Positions 34,845 through 43,342 of a stretch of 45,039 bases of DNA are shown here, piece after piece. The translations under genes and the position numbers were made by a program. The notes under the pieces were generated by a model. The model saw nothing but the letters and a program-made list of their open reading frames with translations. It did not search any database and had not been told where the DNA came from. The stretch's first letter is position 1. Each line of letters starts with the position of its first letter. The DNA is from Pseudomonadota bacterium (GTDB lineage: Bacteria > Pseudomonadota > Alphaproteobacteria > Micropepsales > Micropepsaceae), in contig JAFEEQ010000014.1 of assembly GCA_018241025.1 (NCBI GenBank), positions 1 through 45,039 of the forward strand, written 5' to 3'.

Positions 34845-35573
34845 ATGATCAAAGAAGACACCAAGCCCCATATTCTGGTCGTCGAGGACGCCCGCGACAT
34901 CCGCGAGCCCCTGGCGCGTTACCTGCGCGAGCAGGGCTACCGCGCCACCACCGCGGCCGACGCGGTTGCAGCGCGCAAGGTGATGAAGGGCTCGGCGATC
35001 GATCTCGTCGTGCTCGACATCATGATGCCCGGCGAAGACGGCCTCTCGCTCTGCCGCTATATCCGCGAGACTTCGCAGATTCCCGTGATCCTTCTGACGG
35101 CGCGTGGTGAAGAGGTCGACCGCATCATCGGCCTCGAGATGGGCGCAGACGATTACATCCCCAAACCTTTCAGCCCGCGCGAGTTGATCGCCCGCGTTGC
35201 CGCGGTGCTGCGCCGGACGCATGCCCTGCCCCCGCGCCAGAAACCGCCGACAGCCGAGCGCATCCGCTTCGGCGATTGGATGCTCGATACCGGCCAGCGC
35301 GAGCTGATCGGAACCGACGGGATCGCGATGCCGCTGTCGAGCGGCGAATTCCGCTTGCTGACAGCGCTGCTCGAACGGCCCAAGATCGCGCTGACGCGCA
35401 ATCAGCTTCTGGATCTCACCAAGGGCCGCGACGCCGATCTGTTCGACCGTTCGATCGACAATCACGTCAGCCGGCTGCGCAAGAAGATCGAGCCCGATCC
35501 CAAGAACCCGCGCTACATCAAGACCGTGTGGGGTGGCGGATACATCTTCGCCATGGATCCGGAAGTGCAATGA
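34845..35573 (+). CDS. OmpR-family response regulator
   Basis: 242-aa two-component regulator. The receiver has VVED, phospho-acceptor D58 (LVVLDIMMPGEDG) and K107 (YIPKPF). The winged helix occupies about residues 138-240 (LSSGEFRLLTALLE; DNHVSRLRKKIEPDPKNP; GGGYIFA). ATG 34845 starts the receiver at the expected point. Its stop overlaps the kinase start (ATGA). It heads a run that continues through the kinase into molybdenum-cofactor genes. Confidence 0.95.
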   Translation: MIKEDTKPHILVVEDARDIREPLARYLREQGYRATTAADAVAARKVMKGSAIDLVVLDIMMPGEDGLSLCRYIRETSQIPVILLTARGEEVDRIIGLEMGADDYIPKPFSPRELIARVAAVLRRTHALPPRQKPPTAERIRFGDWMLDTGQRELIGTDGIAMPLSSGEFRLLTALLERPKIALTRNQLLDLTKGRDADLFDRSIDNHVSRLRKKIEPDPKNPRYIKTVWGGGYIFAMDPEVQ

Positions 35574-36922
35574 GGTTTTGGCCGCGGACGCTCGGCGTCC
35601 AGCTCATCATCGTGACCGCTGCCGCCGTGCTGCTGTCGAACATGGCCGTCGCCGCCTGGTTCCAGCTCGGCAACGACCGCATGACCGAGAGCGACCAGAA
35701 CGAGCGCGTGATCGACCGTGTCGGCGCAATGTCGACCCTCCTCGCCGCAATCCCCGCAAAGGAGCGCGAAGGCGCCGCCGAAGCGATGAGCTCCGGCCCC
35801 TGGCACTACCGCCTGACGCACGAAAAGGCAGTGCAGCTGGCGATGTCGGAGGACGAGAGCCGGCTGGCGCAGAAACTCCGCGAAATGCTGCCGGACTCGA
35901 AGAAGAAGCAGCCGATCTCGGTCAAGTTCGTGGTCGCGCGGCCACCCGATGACGGCCGTGCGCGCATGCGCCGCTTCATGGGGGCGGCGGTGGAGCTCAC
36001 CGTGCCGGTCGTGCGCGGTACCGAACTTGTGGCGACCTACTATCGCCCGCCGGCTCCGCCCTGGCCGGTCGAGATCCTCATCGCAGCCTGTATGGCCATT
36101 GTCGTCGCCTCCGCGGCAGCAGCCTATATTTCGCGCCGCGTGGTCACGCCGCTGATGGCGCTCGCGTCCTCTGCCAGCGCCGCGGCGCGCGGCGGCACCG
36201 CGACGCGCGTGCCGGAGGAAGGGCCCGACGACGTGCGCAATGCCGCCATCGCTTTCAACGCGATGACCGACCGCGTCACGCGCACGCTGGAGAGCCAGCG
36301 TCAGCTGCTTTCCGCCGTCGGCCACGACCTGCGCACGCCGATCACGGCGATGCGGATCAATCTCGAATTCATCAAGGACGAAGAGCTGCGCGAGCGGCTT
36401 CTGACCAATCTCGAAGAGTTGCAGGACCTGACCGAGTCGGTGCTTTCGGCCGCGCGCGGCACCGGCGGCGAAAGCAAGCGAACCATTGACCTGTCGTCTC
36501 TGGTGGAAAGCCTCTGCGCCGATCTCGACGATCTCGGTGAGCCGGTCACCTGGCGGGCCCATGGGCCCGCACCGCTCGCCTGCCGTCCGGACGAGATCCG
36601 CCGCGCCGTGCGCAACCTTGTCGAGAATGCGGTCGCCTATGGCCATCGCGCCGACGTGGAATTGCGCGAGACGCCGGAGAGCTATGACATCCTGGTCGAG
36701 GATGCCGGACCCGGCATTCCCGATGCCGACCGGCAGCGGGTGTTCGAACCCTTCGTGCGGCTGGAAAGTTCGCGCAATGCCGATACGGGCGGAACCGGGC
36801 TCGGCCTGACGCTGGTCAAGGCCATCGCCCAGGGACACGGCGGGGCCGTGACGCTCGAAAACCGCGAGGAAGGCGGGCTGCGAGCCCGGCTGAGTTTGCC
36901 GCGCGAGGCTGTGGCGGCGTAA
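35570..36922 (+). CDS. Membrane sensor histidine kinase
   Basis: 450-aa EnvZ-like kinase. Membrane helices at about 10-30 and 165-188 enclose a periplasmic sensor of about 130 residues. HAMP follows (RRVVTPLMALASSASAAARG), then the dimerisation helix with H252 (SAVGHDLRTPITAMR) and the ATPase with NLVENAVAYG, VEDAGPGIPDADR and GGTGLGLTLVKAI. Partner of the regulator upstream. The next gene begins 10 bases after its stop. The signal is unknown; the divergent calcium-binding protein suggests a metal or envelope cue. Confidence 0.94.
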   Translation: MRFWPRTLGVQLIIVTAAAVLLSNMAVAAWFQLGNDRMTESDQNERVIDRVGAMSTLLAAIPAKEREGAAEAMSSGPWHYRLTHEKAVQLAMSEDESRLAQKLREMLPDSKKKQPISVKFVVARPPDDGRARMRRFMGAAVELTVPVVRGTELVATYYRPPAPPWPVEILIAACMAIVVASAAAAYISRRVVTPLMALASSASAAARGGTATRVPEEGPDDVRNAAIAFNAMTDRVTRTLESQRQLLSAVGHDLRTPITAMRINLEFIKDEELRERLLTNLEELQDLTESVLSAARGTGGESKRTIDLSSLVESLCADLDDLGEPVTWRAHGPAPLACRPDEIRRAVRNLVENAVAYGHRADVELRETPESYDILVEDAGPGIPDADRQRVFEPFVRLESSRNADTGGTGLGLTLVKAIAQGHGGAVTLENREEGGLRARLSLPREAVAA

Positions 36923-36932
36923 GCTGCCGCGA

Positions 36933-38546
36933 ATGGAATTCGCTTTCGTACCGGTCAAAGACGCGCGCGGCGCGATCCTCGCGCATGGCGTGCGCGCGGG
37001 CGCGCAACGCTTCCGCAAAGGCCGTGTGCTTTCGCAGGGTGATCTCGATGCGATCGCCGCTGGCGAGATCGAAACCCTCGCGGTTGCGCGCCTTGGCGCC
37101 GACGACATCCCGGAAGACATTGCCGCCGCCCGGATCGGCGAACGCTGCGCCGGCCAGAGTGTCCGCATCGGTGCCGCCTTCACGGGGCGGGTCAATCTCT
37201 ATGCGGCGAGCGATGGCGTGTTCACGGTCGATGCCGATGCGATCGCGGCCGTGAACGGCATCGACGAAGCGATCACGCTCGCGACGCTCGCCCCCTATGC
37301 CCGCGTCGCGAAGGGTCAGATGGTGGCAACCATCAAGATCATCCCCTTCGCCGCGCCGCGGGCGGCGGTCGAGCGGGTCGAGGCGCTGCTGGCGTCGCCG
37401 CCGGTTGCGGTTCATCCCTTCGCGGCAAAGAGCGTCGCTCTGATTTCGACGGCGTTGCCCGATACCAAGCCGGCGCTGCTCGACAAGAACCGGAGCGCTC
37501 TGGACGATCGGCTCACACCGCTCGGTTCGGCCATCGCGTTCGAAAAGCGCGTCGCGCACGAAACGGACGCTTTGGCCGCCGCGATTGCGGAAGCCGCGGG
37601 CTGCGATCCGATCCTCATCTTCGGCGCCAGTGCGATCACCGACCGCCGCGACGTGATCCCGGCGGCCATCGAAGCGGCCGGCGGCGCTGTCGTGCATTTC
37701 GGCATGCCGGTCGATCCGGGCAATCTGCTGCTCATGGGCAGGCTGGGCGAGAAGACCGTCATCGGCCTGCCGAGCTGCGCCCGCTCGCCCAAGCTCAACG
37801 GCTTCGATTTCGTGCTCTGGCGGGTGCTGGCCGGGCTGCCAGCCGGGCGGGCGGAACTCGCCGCGATGGGCGTCGGCGGACTGCTGACCGAGATCCCAAC
37901 CCGGCCCCAGCCGCGCGACGAGCCAGCGCCGCCGCGCCTGCCGCGTGTCGCCGCCATCGTGCTGGCTGCCGGACTGTCCTCGCGCATGGGGTCCAACAAG
38001 CTGCTGGCCGAGGTTGGCGGCAAGCCGATGGTGCGCCATGTGGTCGAGGCGGCGAAGGCCAGCGCAGCAGAAAGCGTCATCGTGGTCACCGGCAACAATG
38101 CCGACGCGATCCGGAAGGCGGTCGGGCCCGGGAAAATCCTGTTCACCGAAAATCGAGATTTCTCAAAAGGTTTGAGCACATCGCTGAGAAGCGGCTTGAG
38201 CACTCTTCCGGCGGATTGTGACGGCGCGCTGATCCTGCTCGGCGACATGCCCGGCGTCAGCGCCGGGCTGATCGACCGGCTGATCGCCGCCTTCGACCCC
38301 GGCGAGGATCGCGCCATCTGCGTCGCCACGCGGCACGGCAAGCGGGGCAATCCTGTGCTCTGGGCGCGGCGCTTCTTTCCCGAGATGGCCGCGCTGGAAG
38401 GCGATGTCGGCGCACGCGGACTGATCGGCCAGTACCCGGAACTGGTCTGCGAGGTCGAGGCGGGCGACGACGCTCCACTCACCGACATCGATACGCCAGA
38501 AGCGCTGGCCGCATACCGCGCCAAGGTGCCGGACGGCGTGGCATGA
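36933..38546 (+). CDS. Molybdopterin-binding / MocA-like nucleotidyltransferase fusion
   Basis: 537-aa two-domain protein. Residues about 1-340 are a MoeA/MogA-type molybdopterin-binding region (FVPVKDARGAILAHG; VALISTALPD; LIFGASAITDRRDVIP; GMPVDPGNLLL). Residues about 345-530 are an NTP-transferase domain with LAAGLSSRMG-SNKLL, LLGDMPGVS and DIDTPEAL, as in MocA, which makes molybdopterin cytosine dinucleotide. That is the cofactor form used by CO-dehydrogenase-type hydroxylases, so it fits the coxS/coxM cluster. It follows the kinase by 10 bases, and its stop overlaps the next start. Confidence 0.92.
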   Translation: MEFAFVPVKDARGAILAHGVRAGAQRFRKGRVLSQGDLDAIAAGEIETLAVARLGADDIPEDIAAARIGERCAGQSVRIGAAFTGRVNLYAASDGVFTVDADAIAAVNGIDEAITLATLAPYARVAKGQMVATIKIIPFAAPRAAVERVEALLASPPVAVHPFAAKSVALISTALPDTKPALLDKNRSALDDRLTPLGSAIAFEKRVAHETDALAAAIAEAAGCDPILIFGASAITDRRDVIPAAIEAAGGAVVHFGMPVDPGNLLLMGRLGEKTVIGLPSCARSPKLNGFDFVLWRVLAGLPAGRAELAAMGVGGLLTEIPTRPQPRDEPAPPRLPRVAAIVLAAGLSSRMGSNKLLAEVGGKPMVRHVVEAAKASAAESVIVVTGNNADAIRKAVGPGKILFTENRDFSKGLSTSLRSGLSTLPADCDGALILLGDMPGVSAGLIDRLIAAFDPGEDRAICVATRHGKRGNPVLWARRFFPEMAALEGDVGARGLIGQYPELVCEVEAGDDAPLTDIDTPEALAAYRAKVPDGVA

Positions 38547-38974
38547 GCGATCCGCTTTACAAGAAGGAACTCCTGCGGCTGGCGGCGGACGCCACCGGCT
38601 CCGGCCGGCTTGCCGTGCCCTGCGCCACCGGTCACGCGCACAATCCGACCTGCGGCGACAAGGTGACCGTCGATATCGCGCTCGAGGACGGGCGGATCGC
38701 TGGCGTCGCGCATCACACCCAGGCCTGCGTGCTGACCCAGGCCTCTGCCGCCATCGTCGGGGCCGAGATCACCGGGCTCGACAGGGCCGAGGTCCAGGCG
38801 CTGCGCGACAGCGTCGCGGCGATGCTCAACGGCGGCGATCCGCCATCGGCGCCCTTTGATATCTTCACCCATTTCGACGGCGTCGCGGATGTCCGCGCGC
38901 GGCACACCTGCGTCCTGCTCCCGCTCGATGCGGTGCTGGCGGCGTTCTCAGAGAGCGGCGAAGCGGGCCGCTAG
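38543..38974 (+). CDS. NifU/IscU-like iron-sulfur scaffold protein
   Basis: 143-aa NifU N-terminal-type protein. Conserved cysteines occur in NPTCGDKVTV, HHTQACVLTQAS and ARHTCVLLPL, with Asp next to the first Cys, as in IscU/SufU. Translationally coupled to the molybdopterin fusion (ATGA), suggesting it supplies clusters for the [2Fe-2S] subunit; this is inference. Its last 27 bases overlap the end of the convergent alpha-glucosidase gene. Confidence 0.9.
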   Translation: MSDPLYKKELLRLAADATGSGRLAVPCATGHAHNPTCGDKVTVDIALEDGRIAGVAHHTQACVLTQASAAIVGAEITGLDRAEVQALRDSVAAMLNGGDPPSAPFDIFTHFDGVADVRARHTCVLLPLDAVLAAFSESGEAGR

Positions 38975-40561
38975 CGGTCCCAGGTGCAGCGTCTGGCCAC
39001 GGTCCAGCGAGTTGCCGCAGCCGAGGCCGAGAACCTCGCCCTGCCCGATCAAGGGATGTGTGAACGAAGCGTCCTCTCGGCTCATGTTGAACACGCAGAG
39101 AATGCGTTCGCCGTCATGCTCGCGGACATAAGCCAGCACTGGCTTTTCGGCATCGAGAAAGCTCAGCGTGCCGAGGCGCAGCGCCGCCAGCGTCCGGCGC
39201 TGGGCCAGGAAATGGCGGGCGAATTCGAGTGGTGAGTCCGCGTTGCCCTCCTGCTCTGAAACCGCGAGCGCCTTGTGCGTGGGGCCGAGCGGGAGCCACG
39301 GCGTTCCAGTCGAAAAGCCGAGATTGGCGGCGTGCGCATCCCACGGCATCGGCGTGCGGCAGCCGTCGCGGCCCTTGGCGATGGGATAGTAGAGATCGCC
39401 GACCGGATCCTTGAGCTGGTCGCGGCGCAGATCGACCTCGGGCAGGCCGAGTTCCTCGCCTTGATATATCAGCGTCGTGCCGCGCAGCGAGCAGAGCAGC
39501 GCGAAGAGCAGTTTCGCAAGTTCCGGATCGCCTTCCGGCCCGCCGCCGAAGCGGGTGACGGTGCGGATCACATCGTGGTTGGAGAACGAGATGCAGGGCC
39601 AGTGGCGCGGATGCCCGTTCAGCCCTTCGAAATGCTTGCGGATATAGCTCGGCGCCAGCTTGCTCGCGATCAGAAGCGCAAAGGTGTAGCCGGCATGGAG
39701 GCCCTCATCGGACGCGAGATAGGCGCCGGAGCGTTCGAACTCCTCCGAGAACTCGCCGAAGACGAAACGGTCCTTGAAGGCATCGACGGTCTCGCGGATA
39801 TCGACCAGCTCGGCGCGGTTTTCGATCATGTTGGAGTCGTGGAAGTGCCGCTGCATGTTCGCAGCGTGGCTCCATTCGTAGCCGCCGCGCTCCGCCGCCG
39901 GGATCGGCGGATTGTCAACCAGCGTGGCGTCGTGGAGATAGGCGTTGGCGACGTCGAGGCGGAAACCGTCCACGCCGCGCGCGAGCCATTGCGTCAGCAC
40001 GTCGAGCGCGGCGCGCTTCGCATCCGGATCGGTCCAGTTGAGTTTGGGTTGCTGGCGGAGGAATTTGTGGTGGTAGTACTGCCGCCGCTCAGGCCGATAC
40101 GCCCAGCCCGGCCCGCCGAACACGGCGAGCCAGTTGTTCGGCACCGTGCCATCGGGCTTCGGATCGGCCCAGACGAACCAGTCCTTCTTCGGCGACGATG
40201 CGTCGAGGCTCTCGCGGAACCAGTCGTGCTCGTCCGAGGTGTGGCAGAGCACTTCGTCGAGGATGATCTTCAACCTGCGCGCATGCGCGGCGTTCAGCAG
40301 CGCATCGAAATCGGCCAGCGTGCCGTAATCGGGATGGACACCGTCGTAATCGGCGACGTCGTAACCCCAGTCGCGGTTGGGCGAAGGATGCACCGGCGAG
40401 AGCCAGATCGCATCGACGCCGAGCTTTTGAATGTAATCCAGCTTGGAGATGAGCCCGGCGAAATCGCCCTGTCCGTCGCCATTGCCGTCGCAGAACGAGC
40501 GGATATAGACCTGATAGACGACGGCGCCTTGCCACCATAGAGCAGATCCATGCGGCGTCAT
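38948..40561 (-). CDS. GH13 alpha-glucosidase
   Basis: 537-aa cytoplasmic glycoside hydrolase. The family start is clear (WWQGAVVYQVYIRSFCDGNGDGQGD). Catalytic residues are nucleophile D203 (GFRLDVANA), acid/base E270 (FVFGEFSEE) and D330 (SFSNHD). The usual Asn of the first conserved region is Cys here (DEVLCH). ATG 40561 has AGGAG five bases upstream. It resembles alpha-1,4/1,6-glucosidases of Caulobacterales; the exact linkage preference is not readable from sequence. Confidence 0.95.
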   Translation of the reverse strand: MTPHGSALWWQGAVVYQVYIRSFCDGNGDGQGDFAGLISKLDYIQKLGVDAIWLSPVHPSPNRDWGYDVADYDGVHPDYGTLADFDALLNAAHARRLKIILDEVLCHTSDEHDWFRESLDASSPKKDWFVWADPKPDGTVPNNWLAVFGGPGWAYRPERRQYYHHKFLRQQPKLNWTDPDAKRAALDVLTQWLARGVDGFRLDVANAYLHDATLVDNPPIPAAERGGYEWSHAANMQRHFHDSNMIENRAELVDIRETVDAFKDRFVFGEFSEEFERSGAYLASDEGLHAGYTFALLIASKLAPSYIRKHFEGLNGHPRHWPCISFSNHDVIRTVTRFGGGPEGDPELAKLLFALLCSLRGTTLIYQGEELGLPEVDLRRDQLKDPVGDLYYPIAKGRDGCRTPMPWDAHAANLGFSTGTPWLPLGPTHKALAVSEQEGNADSPLEFARHFLAQRRTLAALRLGTLSFLDAEKPVLAYVREHDGERILCVFNMSREDASFTHPLIGQGEVLGLGCGNSLDRGQTLHLGPLAARFAAL

Positions 40562-40612
40562 CAGCACTCCTTCGGCCTCACCGCGGTCACAATCGGTGTG
40601 AAAGCTGGCCTC

Positions 40613-41149
40613 ATGGAGTGGAATATCTCAAAGATTTACCGTGTGGTTGCCTGGTTCAGTGCTGGGCTTTGGACCATTTCTCTCGCCTGTCCGGCCTATG
40701 TCACAGCCATAGAATCGGACTGGTCTCGGCTGGATTATACGCACGGGTACGAAATCCTACTCATTGGGTGGCTCGGCATCTTGGAGGGGATCGGTGCCCC
40801 CAGATGCGAGCCTGCGCTGTTCGGATGGCTGGCAAACATTGCCTTGCTGTGGAATTTCCTTCTTATGAGGCGGGGCGCCGCACCTAACTCACTCGTGGCG
40901 TTTGCAGGCCTCGCGATTGCCATTGTTGCGCTCCAACCGATCTACCCGGAAAGCTTCGGTGATGACCATGGTGTGAATTCGGAGGCAATGCCGCAATTTG
41001 GCGCCTATATTTGGGCGGCGTCTCTCGTTCCGATAACTTTGGTCTCGGCCTATATCCTCGGCCGCTCCGTAACAATAACTATTTCAAAGGCGAAAGCCGC
41101 AATCTCGCGATTGCGGCTTCGACCTCGGCAGGATGAACAATCGAACTAG
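40613..41149 (+). CDS. Unknown polytopic membrane protein
   Basis: 178 aa from ATG 40613 (a weak site, GAAAG, upstream). Four hydrophobic segments are visible (about 10-28, 53-75, 80-120 in two helices, 138-158), then an Arg-rich tail. Base composition is less GC-rich than its neighbours, which suggests recent arrival. It starts 51 bases from the divergent glucosidase start and overlaps the ClpP paralogue stop by four bases. No family recognised. Confidence 0.6.
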   Translation: MEWNISKIYRVVAWFSAGLWTISLACPAYVTAIESDWSRLDYTHGYEILLIGWLGILEGIGAPRCEPALFGWLANIALLWNFLLMRRGAAPNSLVAFAGLAIAIVALQPIYPESFGDDHGVNSEAMPQFGAYIWAASLVPITLVSAYILGRSVTITISKAKAAISRLRLRPRQDEQSN

Positions 41150-41751
41150 ATGTCTTTCGCGCTGCTGATCACCTTGCTGACGAGGCCGTAGCCGACCGCG
41201 TCGTCGGCGCCGATCCAGAAATTGCGCTCGGTATCCTTGACGACCTTCTCGTAAGGCTGGCCGGTTTCGGTCGCGATCTCGCGGATCAGGCGCTCGCGCA
41301 TCTTGAGGATCTCTTCGGCCTCGATCGTGATGTCGCTGGCCTGGCCGCGCACGCCGCCGAGCGGCTGGTGCAGCAGGAAGCGCGTGAACGGCAGGCAGTA
41401 GCGGTTCTCTTTCTTGGCGCCGAGGAAGATATGTGCGCCGGCGGAGGCAACCCAGCCGGTGCCGATCATCTTCACTCGCGGGCCGACGAAGCGGATCATG
41501 TCGTGGATCGTGTCGCCCGACTCCACATGGCCGCCCGGGGAGTTGACGATCACGCGGATGTCGCCATCGCCATCGGCGGCATAGGCGAGCAGCTGGGCCG
41601 AGACGCGCTCGGCCATCTTCATGTCGACTTCGCCGAAAATCAGAACCGTGCGCGACTTGAACAGCGCGTTCATCACCGGCGTCGATTGCGGATCGGGCGC
41701 CTTCTTGTCGGACTTGTCGTCGTCATCGTCGTCGTCGTTGAAGAAGCGCAA
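41146..41751 (-). CDS. ClpP-like protease paralogue with Asn in the triad
   Basis: 201 aa from TTG 41751, preceded by AGGAG seven bases upstream. ClpP fold: S103 (ASAGAHIF) and H128 (LLHQPLGG) keep the E. coli spacing of 25 residues. The third triad residue, expected 49 residues after the His, is N177 (DTERNFW where E. coli ClpP has DTERD). The nucleophile loop GWVASAGA also differs from the usual GxAASMGA. The N terminus is a run of eight acidic/Asn residues (NDDDDDDDKSDKK), not the usual processed ClpP propeptide. Probably a secondary ClpP forming mixed or regulated complexes. Confidence 0.9.
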   Translation of the reverse strand: MRFFNDDDDDDDKSDKKAPDPQSTPVMNALFKSRTVLIFGEVDMKMAERVSAQLLAYAADGDGDIRVIVNSPGGHVESGDTIHDMIRFVGPRVKMIGTGWVASAGAHIFLGAKKENRYCLPFTRFLLHQPLGGVRGQASDITIEAEEILKMRERLIREIATETGQPYEKVVKDTERNFWIGADDAVGYGLVSKVISSAKDI

Positions 41752-41758
41752 GGCGTGT

Positions 41759-41763
41759 CTCCT
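41759..41763 (-). promoter_or_regulatory. Ribosome binding site fixing a TTG start
   Basis: The minus strand reads AGGAG, seven bases ahead of TTG 41751. It is the clear translation start for the ClpP paralogue and places the poly-Asp run at its N terminus. Confidence 0.65.
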
Positions 41764-41856
41764 GGAAATATCGGGGAAGCTCGAATCGCATTCTAGCGGC
41801 CCGAACGCTAGCGTCCACGCCCTTTGAAGGCGTTAATGAGCGCGAAAACCCCTACG

Positions 41857-43044
41857 TCAGGCGTGGGTTGCCACAGGAACGACGTCGAATGCGAAGCTGA
41901 TGCGATATCCATCCGCTGTGAAGGGGATTGTGCGGTGATGATAGTGTGACGGCGCCAGAAGAAGCATGCCTTCACAGGGCGCGATCCTGAGCGGAGCCGT
42001 GGGGGCCGGTTCGGTGGCAAGCGACGGCGGCGGCCCATACTCGATGCAGCCGGCCCCGTCGCCCGCAACGGAAAACGCCGCCGGCAGGTCGACATAGTAG
42101 ACGCCGCTGAGCCAGCCGCCACGGTGCACGTGCCAATTCTCAAATTCTCCGCTGCGCTGGATCAGACCCCAGCAGTGAAGCCGCGCCTGGCGCGGCATGG
42201 CCTCGAGCCATGGATCGAATGGGGCGGGCAAAAGCGATGCGATCATTTCATCGACCGCCGCCTGGACGGAGCCCACCAGCAAGCGGACCAAGTCCGGCCG
42301 CTCACCAGCAACCAGATGATGCACGCGTCGGCTGCCGCGATTGGCATCGTCATCGCCAAAGCGGTCCAGAATGACGGGATGGGAAATGAGCTCTTGCGCG
42401 AATGACCTGTTGAACGCGCGCCAATCGGTTTTGGGAGACAACTCCGCAACACGGAAAACCCGGTCATGGTCGAAGAGGAGATTTCGCGCCCGGCCGATGT
42501 CACCAGTGAGCGCACGGGCCCGGCCCCACTCGAGCAAGAGCTGGGCGTTGCGAATACCCTGCGCCGCCAGATCGTCACACAGCCGGACCAATTCGCCGTA
42601 CCGGCCTGCCTTGCGCAACAGTTTCGCAAGGCGCGTCAGCGCCACGGCGTGATCCGGACGTCGCGCCAGCGCAGCGCGCAGGTCGGCTTCGCCATCCTGC
42701 CCCAAGGCGATCAGCGCCGTAGCGCGCTGACAATGGACATTGGCATCCCCGCGTGCCGCCTCATCGAGACCTTCGGGAGCAAGCAGCGCAATGCAGGCGT
42801 CATGATGCCCGAGTTCGTTCAGGCAGCGCGCCAGCCGAACTCTGGTAGCAAGATCGTGCGGATCGAAGCGCAGCGCGCGGCGGAATGCATCGGCGGCACG
42901 GACGAAGTCGTAGCGATCGAGGTGAATATTGCCAAGCTTTGCCAGCGGGACCGGATTCTCCGGTGCCAGGGAGACCGCGCGCTCAAACAGCGCCAAGCCG
43001 GAAAGCGCCATGCTCTCGAAGGTCGGCGCAGCCCAGGTGATCAT
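41857..43044 (-). CDS. TPR-containing putative 2OG-Fe(II) oxygenase
   Basis: 395 aa from ATG 43044; ATG 43113 is an alternative that overlaps the peptide gene upstream by 23 bases. TPR-like helical repeats fill about residues 10-160 (FRRALRFDPHDLATRVRLARCLNELG). The C-terminal oxygenase domain matches the 2OG-FeII_Oxy_5 type: iron ligands H305 and H307 in NWHVHRGGWLSGVYYVDLP, and a distal His in SHYHHRTIPF followed by RISFAFDVV. Such proteins are presumed hydroxylases of peptides or small molecules bound by the repeats. The small Trp/Pro peptide gene immediately upstream is a candidate substrate. Confidence 0.85.
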   Translation of the reverse strand: MITWAAPTFESMALSGLALFERAVSLAPENPVPLAKLGNIHLDRYDFVRAADAFRRALRFDPHDLATRVRLARCLNELGHHDACIALLAPEGLDEAARGDANVHCQRATALIALGQDGEADLRAALARRPDHAVALTRLAKLLRKAGRYGELVRLCDDLAAQGIRNAQLLLEWGRARALTGDIGRARNLLFDHDRVFRVAELSPKTDWRAFNRSFAQELISHPVILDRFGDDDANRGSRRVHHLVAGERPDLVRLLVGSVQAAVDEMIASLLPAPFDPWLEAMPRQARLHCWGLIQRSGEFENWHVHRGGWLSGVYYVDLPAAFSVAGDGAGCIEYGPPPSLATEPAPTAPLRIAPCEGMLLLAPSHYHHRTIPFTADGYRISFAFDVVPVATHA

Positions 43045-43090
43045 CGCGACAGATGTGGCCCACGGCCAAGCCGGGCCGCCAGTGTGGGAC

Positions 43091-43279
43091 TCAGGAGAGG
43101 TTGACCTCACCATCGTTGAAGGTCGAAGGCGAACTCTCGGACAGGCTGCTATCCAGACCGCGTACCACCGGTGCCGTCCAGGGAGCGCGCAACGATCCGC
43201 TGGCAGCGACAGTTTCGGACTGACCGTTCCCGATTTCTGCAGATTTCGATATCGGCATCACCCCACCCGATTTATCCAT
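43091..43279 (-). CDS. Small RiPP-precursor-like peptide
   Basis: 62 aa from ATG 43279 (ATG 43258, after a GGTGGGG run, is an alternative giving 55 aa). There are no Cys and few hydrophobic residues. The notable part is W34-T-A-P37-V-V-R-G-L42, a pattern (W/Y-x2-P-x-L/V-x2-L) like leader segments bound by RRE domains in lasso and related peptides, followed by a polar tail SESSPSTFNDGEVNLS. It sits on the same strand as, and just ahead of, the TPR/2OG oxygenase. No cyclase, protease or RRE gene is in the window. The coding call is tentative. Confidence 0.5.
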   Translation of the reverse strand: MDKSGGVMPISKSAEIGNGQSETVAASGSLRAPWTAPVVRGLDSSLSESSPSTFNDGEVNLS

Positions 43280-43342
43280 ACGCGGCAGTGCGAAATATCA
43301 CAGCCGATCAAGAAGTGCCAGAACTGATCGAGTTCGCTGCCG

